A program made the position numbers and the translations under genes. The notes beneath the pieces are model-generated. The model was not told the DNA's origin. It saw nothing but the letters and a program-made list of their open reading frames with translations, and made no database searches. Positions 18,258 through 26,772 of a DNA stretch of 64,000 nucleotides are shown piece after piece (within the stretch, counting starts at the first letter, position 1; each line of letters opens with the position of its first letter). This stretch comes from Isoalcanivorax pacificus W11-5 (lineage in GTDB: Bacteria > Pseudomonadota > Gammaproteobacteria > Pseudomonadales > Alcanivoracaceae): assembly GCF_000299335.2 (NCBI RefSeq), contig NZ_CP004387.1, positions 2,852,001 to 2,916,000 on the forward strand, read 5' to 3'.

Positions 18258-18719
18258 ATGGCCACCCTGCGCGCCATCTTTACTGCCCCTGTTCGTGGCG
18301 CGGCCATTCAGGCCAGCGACGCCGTGCAGGTACACGCCGGCTGCGGCATCGTCGGTGACCGCAATTACCGCCGCAACAATACACCCGCTGACCAGATCAC
18401 CCTGATCGAACAGGCGGCGGTGGATTTTTTCAACCAGGCACACGGCAGCTCCCTTCCCGCCTCGCTGCTGCGCCGCAACCTGCTGATCGATGACGCTGCA
18501 CTGAATGACCTGGTCGGCCAGACCTTTCGGGTCGGCCGGATACGCCTGCGCGGCATCGAGCTGTGCGAGCCGTGCGCGGTGGTCGGCCGTATCCTGCAGG
18601 CGGAAGGCATCCCCGCGCCCGCTGCCCTGCGCACGCTGGCCGGGCGTGGTGGGCTACGCGCGGAAATTCTCGACACCGGTGTCATCCGGGTCGGCGATAC
18701 ACTGACTCTGGAAACCTGA
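18258..18719 (+). CDS. MOSC domain protein
   Basis: At about 153 aa this is a single MOSC domain, the module shared by molybdenum-cofactor sulfurase and YiiM-type proteins that handles sulfur or molybdopterin ligands. GIVGDRNYRRN and GIELCEPCAVVGRIL (with the conserved Cys) are diagnostic. The start is uncertain: a GTG at 18228 would add ten residues, and neither start has a strong ribosome-binding site. The stop overlaps the next ATG by one base (TGATG), coupling it to the DUF1415 gene. Confidence 0.85.
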   Translation: MATLRAIFTAPVRGAAIQASDAVQVHAGCGIVGDRNYRRNNTPADQITLIEQAAVDFFNQAHGSSLPASLLRRNLLIDDAALNDLVGQTFRVGRIRLRGIELCEPCAVVGRILQAEGIPAPAALRTLAGRGGLRAEILDTGVIRVGDTLTLET

Positions 18720-19273
18720 TGCACGCAGACAACATACTGATCGAACAGACGCGCCGCTGGCTGGAAGAGGTGGTCATCGGCCTGAACCTGTGCCCGTTCG
18801 CACGGCGCCCGCTGCAGGCCGGACAGATTCATTTCGAGGTCACGCACGCCACCGATGCCGGCACGCTGCTGACCGACCTGCATCTGGCCCTGACCGCGCT
18901 GGACAACAACAAGGCCATCGACACCACGCTGCTGATCATTCCCGGCATGCTGGCAGATTTCGAGGACTACAACGATTTCCTCAGCCTGTGCGATGCACTG
19001 CTGGAACGGTTCGAATGGGAAGGCGTGTACCAGGTGGCAAGTTTTCACCCGCACTATCAATTCGAGGACACCGAACCGGCGGATGCCGAAAACCGCACCA
19101 ACCGGTCACCCTGGCCGATGCTGCACCTGCTGCGCGAAGACAGCGTCAGCGAGGCGCTGGCGCATTACCCGGACCCGGAGCAGATCCCGCAGCGCAATAT
19201 CGCCCGCATGCAGGCCCTGACCGCAGACGAACTGGCGCGGCTGGATGCTCTTCAGGCGCAGCCTTCCACATAG
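18719..19273 (+). CDS. DUF1415 family protein
   Basis: This 184-aa protein shows the DUF1415 signature (RWLEEVVIGLNLCPFARRP near the N-terminus and VASFHPHYQFED in the centre). The family is common in gammaproteobacteria and has no established function; the conserved Cys and His residues hint at metal or redox chemistry. Translation is coupled to the MOSC gene. Its last 22 bp overlap the end of the convergent lipoprotein gene. Confidence 0.9.
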   Translation: MHADNILIEQTRRWLEEVVIGLNLCPFARRPLQAGQIHFEVTHATDAGTLLTDLHLALTALDNNKAIDTTLLIIPGMLADFEDYNDFLSLCDALLERFEWEGVYQVASFHPHYQFEDTEPADAENRTNRSPWPMLHLLREDSVSEALAHYPDPEQIPQRNIARMQALTADELARLDALQAQPST

Positions 19274-19863
19274 AACACGGCGGGCGGCACACCGATACGC
19301 CAGCTGGTCACCATCTGTTCTTCGTTGACCTCGAACACCAGCCGCGCGTCGCTGCCGTCTTCGGGGGCGACAATCACATACAGCCAGTCCGGTGCGTACT
19401 TGTGCGGCTGTTCGGTGATGCGGTCGGCATAGGTCTCGCGCAACTGATCCAGCGTGGCGCCCACCTTGATGTCGCCCGGCGCCGCGAACTGTTCCATGTC
19501 CACGTCATAGCGCGCGAATTTTCCGTCCACGATCATAAAGCCGATACCGAAGCCGCCATTGTCAGGCTGTGGCTCGCGGAACAGGTAATAGCAACTGTCC
19601 GACGTCGAGCCGCCTTCGCGCAGCGGCCGCCCCCAGGACATGCGCACCTGTTCCTGGTCTTGACCAAAACGGGCCGGGCCGAAACCGTGGAAGCCGATCA
19701 CCGCAGGCTGCTCAACAGTGGCCGGGGCATCATCCACCATCGGCGCGGCGCGGTGCTGTTCGGCCGGTGGCGCGGATGTTTCGGGTGTCGGCGGATCGGG
19801 TGTGTCGTCGCAGGCCGCCAGCGCCAGCATGCCGGCCAGCAGTAGCATACGGGATACAGACAT
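19252..19863 (-). CDS. Lipoprotein, function unknown
   Basis: The start at 19863 has AGGAGGTCCC upstream and yields 203 aa with the lipobox LAAC, an acidic Pro-rich linker (DDTPDPPTPETSAPP) and a globular domain of about 150 aa. That domain begins FGPARFGQDQEQVRMSWGRP, a pattern seen in small uncharacterised lipoproteins whose motif follows F-G-x3-F-G. The gene converges on, and overlaps, the DUF1415 gene. Confidence 0.8.
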   Translation of the reverse strand: MSVSRMLLLAGMLALAACDDTPDPPTPETSAPPAEQHRAAPMVDDAPATVEQPAVIGFHGFGPARFGQDQEQVRMSWGRPLREGGSTSDSCYYLFREPQPDNGGFGIGFMIVDGKFARYDVDMEQFAAPGDIKVGATLDQLRETYADRITEQPHKYAPDWLYVIVAPEDGSDARLVFEVNEEQMVTSWRIGVPPAVFYVEGCA

Positions 19864-20092
19864 GGGACCTCCTGTTGCCACGCAACATGGGGAAATCAAG
19901 GGGTTCCAGTGTAAACGTGGTGCTCCGGGGTGCCAGTGCCACAGGGGGGCAATGCACGAAGTTTTACGCTTGTCGCCATGTTGGGTGAGACGCTGCGGCA
20001 CAGCGTCCTCCCCTGCCAGGGGAGGGGCCAACCCGACCTGAAGACGTCATCACCTGCTACGGAAGAGAAACGGTATTCAAAAGGCGCGCCTT

Positions 20093-23000
20093 TCAGGCGT
20101 CATTGCGCCGCAATATCCGCCGTGTCTTTTCACCAAACTTCGCCCCCAGCAGCAACATGCAGGGCGTCAGCAACAATGTCAGCGCGGACGCAAACGTCAA
20201 TCCGCCGGCAATCGCGCTGGAGAGTTGTGTCCACCACTGCGTTGACGGCGCCCCGAAACCCAGGCTCGGTTCCAGCAGGTTGATATTGACACTGAACACC
20301 ATCGGCAACAGCCCGAGCACCGTGGTGCCGGCAGTGAGCAATACCGGACGCAGGCGCAGGCAGCCGGATTCCAGTGCGGCTTCAGCGGGGGTCATGCCGG
20401 CGGCACGCAGTTCGTTATAGGTATCGATCAGCACGATATTGTTGTTCACCACGATACCGGCCAGCGCGATGATGCCCATGCCCACCATCACCACGCCAAA
20501 GGGCTGGCTGTTGATCAGCAGGCCAAGCAGGATACCAGCGGTGGAAAACACGATGGCGCTGAGCACCAGCATGGCCTGGTAAATACTGTTGAACTGGGTC
20601 ACCAGGATCAGTGCCATCAGGAACAGCGCAACGAAAAACGCCATCACCAGGAACTGGCCTGTTTCTGCCTGGTCCGCCTGTTCACCGGCAAAATTCAGCA
20701 TTACGCCTTCGGGCAGGTTTTCCAGTGCCGGCCGCAGGGCGCGGATACGGTCATCAAGCTGGAAGCCCGGCGCAAGATCCGCTTTGAGGGTAATGGCCCG
20801 GCGCCCGTCCACCCGGTGCAGCACGCCGACCTTTGGCGCCGCATCGCGGGTCACGAACTGGCTGATCGGCACCTGGCCCCGCTCGGTATTCAGCGTGATG
20901 CGCTCAAGCTGGTCGAGGCTGCGCCAGTCCTGCGGCAGGCGCACGCGGATATCCACTTCGTCGAGGGCATCCACCGGACGATAGGTAGCCAGCAGCAGGC
21001 CGGTCGTCACCATTTGCACCGCGCTGCCGATACTGGTGACGTCGGCGCCGAAACGCGCCGCCGCCTCGCGGTCCACTTTCATGCGCCATTCGACGCCGGG
21101 CAGGCTGCGGTCATCTTCAATGCCGACAAAACCGCCCAGGCGTTCCATTTCCTCGCGCAGGCGCGTCACCGCCTGGTCCGCCACCAGCGGGTCGCGGGCG
21201 CTGATCTCCAGCTGGAACGGTTTGCCGCCGCTGGGGCCCTGGTCCTGTTCCTGGAATTCGAGCAGTACCCCGGGAATATCCCGCGTGCGGGCACTCATTT
21301 CATCCAGCACGGCGCGCGCCGGACGGCGCTCGTCCCAGTCGATCAACTGGAACTGCAACACGCCGATCACATCCGGGCCAAGCTGCCCGGACGCCGCGGC
21401 AAACGAGCGTGCATACAGCGCCTTGACCTCGCTCATGCCACTGAGACGGGCCTCGACCTGTTTCACCACGGCGTCTTTTTCCTGCACCGAGTAATCGCCC
21501 CGCGCACGCACCAGCAATTGCGCCGACTCCGGCTCCACTTCCGGGAAAAATTCCACGCCATGGTTGAAGCGTCCATAGGCCAGGTACACCAGCACAACCA
21601 GTGCCAGCGCGACCACCAGTGTCCAGCCCGGCGCATTCAGCAACCGCCCCAGCACACGCCGGTAGGCACGGCCACCGGCGCTGACCTGTGCATCCCCCCG
21701 GCCCTGTTTGGCACTGAGGACCTTGCCCAGTGTGGGCAGGAACACCAGCGCCATCGCCAGGGAAGCCACCAGGCACAGGATCACCGTGGCAGGCAGGTAC
21801 TTCATGAATTCACCCACCACGCCAGGCCAGAACAGCAACGGCACGAACACGACGATAGTGGTGGCGGTGGAAGAAATCACCGGCCACGCCATGCGTTGCG
21901 CCGCACCTGCCCAGGCCTCCCGCGGGGATTGCCCTTCGGACAGATGCCGGTCCGCCAGCTCCGCCACCACGATGGCACCGTCCACCAGCATGCCGGCCAC
22001 CAGGATCAGCGAGAACAGCACCACGATGTTGAGCGTGAAGCCCAGCGCCCACACCAGCAGAATGCCGGTGAGAAACGCACCGGGAATGGTCAGCCCCACC
22101 ATCATCGCCGGGCGCAGCCCCATGGCGGCAATGATCACGATCAGCACCATCACCACGGCCGTGGCAACGTTGTTCAGCAGCTCGGAGAGCAGATCGTCCA
22201 CCTCGGAGGACTGATCCATGATCACATCCACTTTCAGCCCTTCCGGGAACAGTGGCGCGGCCTGTTCAAGCAGTGCCTTCACGGCATCGATGGTGTTGAT
22301 GATGTTGGCGCCGGCACGTTTGGAAATTTCCAGCACCACGGCAGGCTGGTCGTTGATGCGGGCGTAGCCTTGCGAGTCCTTGAAGGTACGGCGGATGTTG
22401 GCCACGTCGGCAAACGTGACGACTTTGTCGCCTTCCACTTTCACCGGAATCGACAGCACATCTTCCAGGTTTTCGATCACGCCGGGGACTTTCAATGCCA
22501 TCCGGCCGGCGCCGGTGTCCAGGCTGCCGGCGGCCACGAGCCGGTTATTGCGTGAAATCAGATTGAACAGCGTATCGAAATTCAGGCCGTAGCTTTCCAG
22601 CACGAGCGGGTCCACAACGATTTCCAGCAGGTCTTCTCGCTCGCCGCCGATTTCCACTTCCAGTACATCGGGAATGCCCTCGATGGCTTCGCGCAGTTCC
22701 CGCGCGGTCATCAGCAATTCCACCTCGGACAACGGGCCGGACAGCCCCACGGACAGCACCGGGAACTGTGACACGTTCACTTCCATCACACGCGGCTCGT
22801 CGGCCTCATCGGGAATTTCCGCCCGCGCGATATCCACCCGCTCGCGCACATCCGCCAGCGCCTGTTTCGGATCAAATCCGGCGTCGAATTCCAGCGTGAT
22901 GGAGGCGTAACCTTCACCGGATTGCGCGGTCATTTTTTTCACACCCTGGATGGCGCGCAATTCCTGTTCCATCGGCCGCACCAGCAGCCGTTCACCGTCT

Positions 23001-23173
23001 TCCGGGCTGACGCCTTCCAGCGTCAGCGATACATAGATCATCGGAATGGTGACGTCCGGGTTGGCTTCTTTCGGAATAGACTGATAGGCCGTCAGGCCGG
23101 CCAGCAACAGGAACAGCAGCAACAACAAGGTGGTGCGCGTACGATCCAGCGCCGCGTTGATCAGTGTCTGCAT
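20093..23173 (-). CDS. RND-family efflux transporter
   Basis: The 1026-aa length and 12-TM layout with two large periplasmic loops match AcrB-like RND pumps. TM1 is preceded by MQTLINAALDRTRTT. The TM4 proton-relay region reads GMLVDGAIVVAEL, with one Asp followed by Gly where AcrB has two Asp; single-Asp VDGA motifs occur in heavy-metal (CzcA-like) and some other RND branches. It follows the adaptor gene by 2 bp on the same strand. No outer-membrane factor is adjacent, so it probably recruits a TolC-type protein, perhaps the one at 14376-15761. The substrate is unknown. Confidence 0.92.
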   Translation of the reverse strand: MQTLINAALDRTRTTLLLLLFLLLAGLTAYQSIPKEANPDVTIPMIYVSLTLEGVSPEDGERLLVRPMEQELRAIQGVKKMTAQSGEGYASITLEFDAGFDPKQALADVRERVDIARAEIPDEADEPRVMEVNVSQFPVLSVGLSGPLSEVELLMTARELREAIEGIPDVLEVEIGGEREDLLEIVVDPLVLESYGLNFDTLFNLISRNNRLVAAGSLDTGAGRMALKVPGVIENLEDVLSIPVKVEGDKVVTFADVANIRRTFKDSQGYARINDQPAVVLEISKRAGANIINTIDAVKALLEQAAPLFPEGLKVDVIMDQSSEVDDLLSELLNNVATAVVMVLIVIIAAMGLRPAMMVGLTIPGAFLTGILLVWALGFTLNIVVLFSLILVAGMLVDGAIVVAELADRHLSEGQSPREAWAGAAQRMAWPVISSTATTIVVFVPLLFWPGVVGEFMKYLPATVILCLVASLAMALVFLPTLGKVLSAKQGRGDAQVSAGGRAYRRVLGRLLNAPGWTLVVALALVVLVYLAYGRFNHGVEFFPEVEPESAQLLVRARGDYSVQEKDAVVKQVEARLSGMSEVKALYARSFAAASGQLGPDVIGVLQFQLIDWDERRPARAVLDEMSARTRDIPGVLLEFQEQDQGPSGGKPFQLEISARDPLVADQAVTRLREEMERLGGFVGIEDDRSLPGVEWRMKVDREAAARFGADVTSIGSAVQMVTTGLLLATYRPVDALDEVDIRVRLPQDWRSLDQLERITLNTERGQVPISQFVTRDAAPKVGVLHRVDGRRAITLKADLAPGFQLDDRIRALRPALENLPEGVMLNFAGEQADQAETGQFLVMAFFVALFLMALILVTQFNSIYQAMLVLSAIVFSTAGILLGLLINSQPFGVVMVGMGIIALAGIVVNNNIVLIDTYNELRAAGMTPAEAALESGCLRLRPVLLTAGTTVLGLLPMVFSVNINLLEPSLGFGAPSTQWWTQLSSAIAGGLTFASALTLLLTPCMLLLGAKFGEKTRRILRRNDA

Positions 23174-23175
23174 GA

Positions 23176-24309
23176 TCAGGGTGCTTCCGTTTCGGTGGCG
23201 GGCGCCGTGTCCTTCCGGACGTCAGCCTGGGCGTCCTCCTGAGCAGGCACCGCCTCCACTTTCGCTCCGGGCTCGACAAAGCCGCCGCCGAGGGAAATCA
23301 GCCGCAGCGTCTCCGGCAGGCCGGCCACCCAGGCTGCGCTGCTGCTGGCGCTGAGCAGGCGCACTGCGCCGAACTGCACCTGGTCGTCGTCATCCAGGTA
23401 CTTCACCCCCATGCGTCCGGCGTCATCAAGCACCAGCAGCGCCGGGGACACCCGGTGCGCCGGCTGTGCCGGCAGGGCGATGTCCAGGGTCGCGCTGGCG
23501 CCGGCAATACGCCGGTGCTCGGGATTTGGCACGGTCACTTCTACCCGGTAGCTGCGGGTATTTTCGTCCGCGCGGCTGGCAATGAAGTTCACTTCGCCGG
23601 TCATCTCACTGCCGTCCAGCAGGGTCACCTGCACGGCCTGTCCCACCGCCAGTTGCAGCACTTCCCGCTGCCCCACCCAGGCGCTGGCCCGCAAGGTCGC
23701 GTCATCCACCAGATGGGTGTAGTTGTCACCGACCTGCAGAAAATCTCCCGGCTCGGCATCAATCCGGTTGATCACGCCGGCAAATGGCGCCACCGGACGC
23801 GTATGGGCCAGTCGCTGACGCAGGGTGGCTTCATCCGCCTGGGCTTCGGCCACGGATGCCTTCAGCCGCAGCAGTTCATTGGCCGACACCAGTTGACGGC
23901 CATGCAGCTTTTCGGCGCCATCGAGTTCGGCCTGGCGTGCTGCCAGCTCCGCTTCGCTGCGGGCCAGTTGTGCCGGCAGGTCTTCGCGATCGATCTCCAG
24001 CAACACCGCCCCGCTGGCAACCCGGTCGCCTTCTTCCACCCGGCGACGCTGCACCTGGCCGGCGACACGCGCGCGCAACTCGACTTCGCGCCAGGGCAAC
24101 AACTGCCCCTGGGCACGGATCGACGCAGCATGTGGCTGTGCATGACGCACTACCACTTCGACGCGCGGCAGTGTCGCCTCGCGCCCGGCCTGTGCTTCGG
24201 GCGCATCGGCACGGAAGGTCTGACGATCTCCCAGCAACAGCCACAGCAACAACAGTACGGTGAGTACCACCGCCAGCAGTACGGAACGGGACGGAACACG
24301 AGAAGGCAT
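23176..24309 (-). CDS. RND periplasmic adaptor protein (MFP)
   Basis: A 377-aa protein with an N-terminal membrane anchor (LLAVVLTVLLLLWLLLG) rather than a lipobox. A lipoyl-like half (LPWREVELRARVAGQVQRRR), a coiled-coil hairpin (about 105-170), the second lipoyl half (PVAPFAGVINRIDAEPGDFL) and a beta-barrel follow in the order typical of AcrA/MexA-like adaptors. The acidic tail (QEDAQADVRKDTAPATETE) is unusual. It is the first gene of the two-gene RND operon. Confidence 0.92.
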   Translation of the reverse strand: MPSRVPSRSVLLAVVLTVLLLLWLLLGDRQTFRADAPEAQAGREATLPRVEVVVRHAQPHAASIRAQGQLLPWREVELRARVAGQVQRRRVEEGDRVASGAVLLEIDREDLPAQLARSEAELAARQAELDGAEKLHGRQLVSANELLRLKASVAEAQADEATLRQRLAHTRPVAPFAGVINRIDAEPGDFLQVGDNYTHLVDDATLRASAWVGQREVLQLAVGQAVQVTLLDGSEMTGEVNFIASRADENTRSYRVEVTVPNPEHRRIAGASATLDIALPAQPAHRVSPALLVLDDAGRMGVKYLDDDDQVQFGAVRLLSASSSAAWVAGLPETLRLISLGGGFVEPGAKVEAVPAQEDAQADVRKDTAPATETEAP

Positions 24310-24354
24310 GCCGGATATCCTGGGCCATCAAACGGGGGATGCAGCGACGCAAAT

Positions 24355-24368
24355 CAAACGTCTGTTTG
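24355..24368. promoter_or_regulatory. Possible operator upstream of the RND operon
   Basis: The short inverted repeat CAAAC-GTCT-GTTTG lies about 45 bp upstream of the adaptor start. TetR-type regulators of RND pumps often bind such sites, but no regulator gene is adjacent and 5-bp arms could arise by chance. Confidence 0.3.
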
Positions 24369-24475
24369 TTATCAGATGTGAGCCACGGTAGCCAGCCCAC
24401 CGCACGCGATGCAAGCAAAGATTACAGGCGCAGACAAAGAAGGGATGTTTGTATTGATGCCGTGGGAACCGGCGC

Positions 24476-25816
24476 TCACTCCACGGCCGGCAGACGCAGG
24501 TGCACCCTCAGGCCCGGTGCGCCGTTTTCCGCCCAGAGGGTGCCGCCCTGGCGCACCACCGCGCGGCGCGCAATGCTCAGGCCCAGGCCGAAGCCGCTGC
24601 CCTGTTCCCGTGCCGTGTCCAGCCGCACGAAGGGCTCGAAAATCCGCGCCAGCGCTTCCGGAGCCACACCCGGCCCCTGGTCGGCCACCCACAGGTGCCA
24701 CATGTCGCCCTCGCGCTGGCCCTGCAGGCGCACCTCGCCTTCCGGGGGCGAGTGACGCACGGCATTGCGCACCAGATTTTCCAGCGTACGGGCGAGATCG
24801 TTCACGTGGGCCCGCACCCGCGCGTCCTCCGGCAACCGGTTGGGAAAACGTGACACGGGCCAGCCCGCCTCGAACGCCACATTTTCCACCACCAGATCCC
24901 ACATCGGGCCAAGCGTGACCGTCTCGGTCGACGAGACCGGCTGCACCATGTCGTGCCAGGCCAGTTCCAGCGTGTCGTCCACCAGCGCGCTCATCAATGC
25001 CAGTTCGCGCGCCACCCGTTCGCGCAGGGCGTCCTCGGACAATTTGCCATCCAGCGCCACGCTCAGGCGGCTCAACGGCGTACGCAACTCGTGCGACATA
25101 TCGTGCAGCAGTTGCCGCTGGGCGCCGAGCACCCCGGCGACACGTTCCGCCATCAGATTGAAACTCTCGCCCACCTGGCCGAACTCGTCCCGGCGCGCCG
25201 CCAGCTCTGGCGCCACCCGTGCCTGCGGGTCATCGCGAAAGCGCAGCACCTGGGCCTCCAGCGCGCGCAGCGGCCGCATGAGCTGGCGGTACACCAGCAC
25301 CCCCAGCAGCAACGCCAGCAGTGCCGGCAGCACCCCCATCAACAGGGCCCGCCAGAAGGGAATCACCCGGCCAGGAAAGAACCGGGGTGGCAGCTGCATC
25401 ACCAGCCGACCGGCCTCTGGCGCCTGCGGAAACGGAATACCGATATAGGGCATTTCCACCGAGCGCAGGCTCATCCGATAGTCGAGTTCACGCTGGAAAC
25501 GCAGCCCGGCACGCTGATGCTCCGTCAGCGGCACGCTGGTCAGCGAGACGCCGTGCTGGTCCACCAGCATGGCATCGCCGGGTTCGCGCGCCTGGAGGGT
25601 GGACAACCACCGGCGCATGGCGTCATCACCACCGCGCCAGGCCTGCTCGGCCTCAGCGGCGTAGCCGTGCAGCGTGGTTTTCGCCTCCGTGCCGAGCCTG
25701 AGCACCCGCTCGCCGACTTGCATGGTCAGGTGCCAGCTCAGCCACACCACCAGCACCGCGCTCAGGCACAGCACGGCGGACAAACGCCATAACAGGGAGT
25801 AACGACCCGGCATCAA
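24476..25816 (-). CDS. Sensor histidine kinase, CpxA-like
   Basis: The 446-aa protein has two TM segments flanking a periplasmic sensor domain (about residues 35-150), a HAMP domain, the H-box HDMSHELRTPLSRL, the N-box NLVRNAVRHS and the G-boxes DQGPGVAPE and GSGFGLGLSIARR. All catalytic motifs are intact. It overlaps the response regulator by 4 bp and is its obvious partner. The CpxA/RstB-like layout suggests an envelope-stress sensor; the signal is unknown. The adjacent RND operon on the same strand is a candidate target. Confidence 0.92.
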   Translation of the reverse strand: MMPGRYSLLWRLSAVLCLSAVLVVWLSWHLTMQVGERVLRLGTEAKTTLHGYAAEAEQAWRGGDDAMRRWLSTLQAREPGDAMLVDQHGVSLTSVPLTEHQRAGLRFQRELDYRMSLRSVEMPYIGIPFPQAPEAGRLVMQLPPRFFPGRVIPFWRALLMGVLPALLALLLGVLVYRQLMRPLRALEAQVLRFRDDPQARVAPELAARRDEFGQVGESFNLMAERVAGVLGAQRQLLHDMSHELRTPLSRLSVALDGKLSEDALRERVARELALMSALVDDTLELAWHDMVQPVSSTETVTLGPMWDLVVENVAFEAGWPVSRFPNRLPEDARVRAHVNDLARTLENLVRNAVRHSPPEGEVRLQGQREGDMWHLWVADQGPGVAPEALARIFEPFVRLDTAREQGSGFGLGLSIARRAVVRQGGTLWAENGAPGLRVHLRLPAVE

Positions 25817-26538
25817 AGCAGCTCGGACGCCAGCATATAACCCTGCCCCCAGACCGTACGCAGCAGCTGCGCACTGCCCCCTGCGGCGCGCAGCTTGCGG
25901 CGCAGGTGACTCACATGCAGGTCCAGCGCCCGGTCATGGCGGCCGAAACTGCGATGGAGGATGGCCTGGTACAGATAAGGCTTGCTGAGCACCTGGTCGC
26001 GGTGCTGGCAGAAGGCATCCAGCAGGCGGAATTCGGTTTCCGTCAATGCCAGCGGGCACCCTGCGTAGTCGGCGGTTTCATTCTCCGGGTGGAGTGTCAG
26101 CGCACCATACTGGCGGCAGGCCGCATCGGGCTGAACCTGCCAGCGCCGGCGCTCCAGACGTACCCGGCGCAGGATCGCATCCACCCGCACGGACAGTTCA
26201 GCCAGGCTGAAAGGCTTGGGCAGGTAGTCATCTGCGCCACTGGACAGGCCGGCAATGCGGTCCTGCTCATCCCCCAGCGCCGACAACAGCATCACCGGCA
26301 CCCCGTCCTGCTCACGCAATGCAGCCAGCAGCGACAGGCCATCCAGGCCAGGCAGCAGGATATCCAGCAGCACCAGGTCAAAGCCTCCGGCACGGGCGGC
26401 CTCCAGCCCGTCGTCCCCACGCCGGCACAGGGTGACGAGATGTCCCTGCTCAGCCAGATGGTGCTGCACACGCTCGCTCAACAGCGGATCGTCCTCGATC
26501 AGCAGCAGGCGGGCAGGCATCAGGGCGGGAGCGTTCAT
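25813..26538 (-). CDS. Response regulator, OmpR/CpxR family
   Basis: The receiver domain shows the acidic pocket LLIEDD, phospho-acceptor Asp in DLVLLDILLPGLDG and the conserved Lys in DDYLPKPF. A winged-helix DNA-binding domain follows (LTETEFRLLDAFCQH...HVSHLRRKLRAAG). The start is uncertain: ATGs at 26568, 26538 and 26520 are in frame and none has a strong ribosome-binding site; 26538 is a compromise. The gene overlaps the kinase by ATGA and forms a two-gene operon with it. Confidence 0.9.
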   Translation of the reverse strand: MNAPALMPARLLLIEDDPLLSERVQHHLAEQGHLVTLCRRGDDGLEAARAGGFDLVLLDILLPGLDGLSLLAALREQDGVPVMLLSALGDEQDRIAGLSSGADDYLPKPFSLAELSVRVDAILRRVRLERRRWQVQPDAACRQYGALTLHPENETADYAGCPLALTETEFRLLDAFCQHRDQVLSKPYLYQAILHRSFGRHDRALDLHVSHLRRKLRAAGGSAQLLRTVWGQGYMLASELL

Positions 26539-26655
26539 GAGCACATTGGACAGCGAGGGAACCGGCATTAATAGTACGCATTATCATTCTCACAATCCAC
26601 GCCCGCCCTCTCTGTACACTGACCGCCTCGTCACAAAATCGATTAACGGTCCAAC

Positions 26656-26668
26656 TATCGATAATTTA
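26656..26668. promoter_or_regulatory. ATCGAT-type palindromic site upstream of the DUF6351 gene
   Basis: TATCGATAATTTA lies about 105 bp before the start of the DUF6351 gene. The same sequence core occurs as a perfect 16-bp palindrome before the MFS gene at 29065, so the two genes may share a regulator. Confidence 0.45.
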
Positions 26669-26772
26669 GACTCAGTCACTGTCGTGCCAGAAAATGCGCC
26701 CGACACGCTGCAACAACCCAACAATAAATAACAGGCCGCCGGCACCCGAGAGGCGGTCACGGGAGACTTCTG

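Noticed and set aside
20816-22555. Plus-strand open frame of 579 codons opposite the RND pump gene
   Set aside because: Again Gln/His-rich antisense of a real gene; no start signal or recognisable domain.
24355-24368. Possible TetR operator (CAAAC-GTCT-GTTTG) treated as a finding
   Set aside because: Arms of 5 bp are short, no regulator gene is adjacent and no second copy was seen; kept only as a low-confidence feature.
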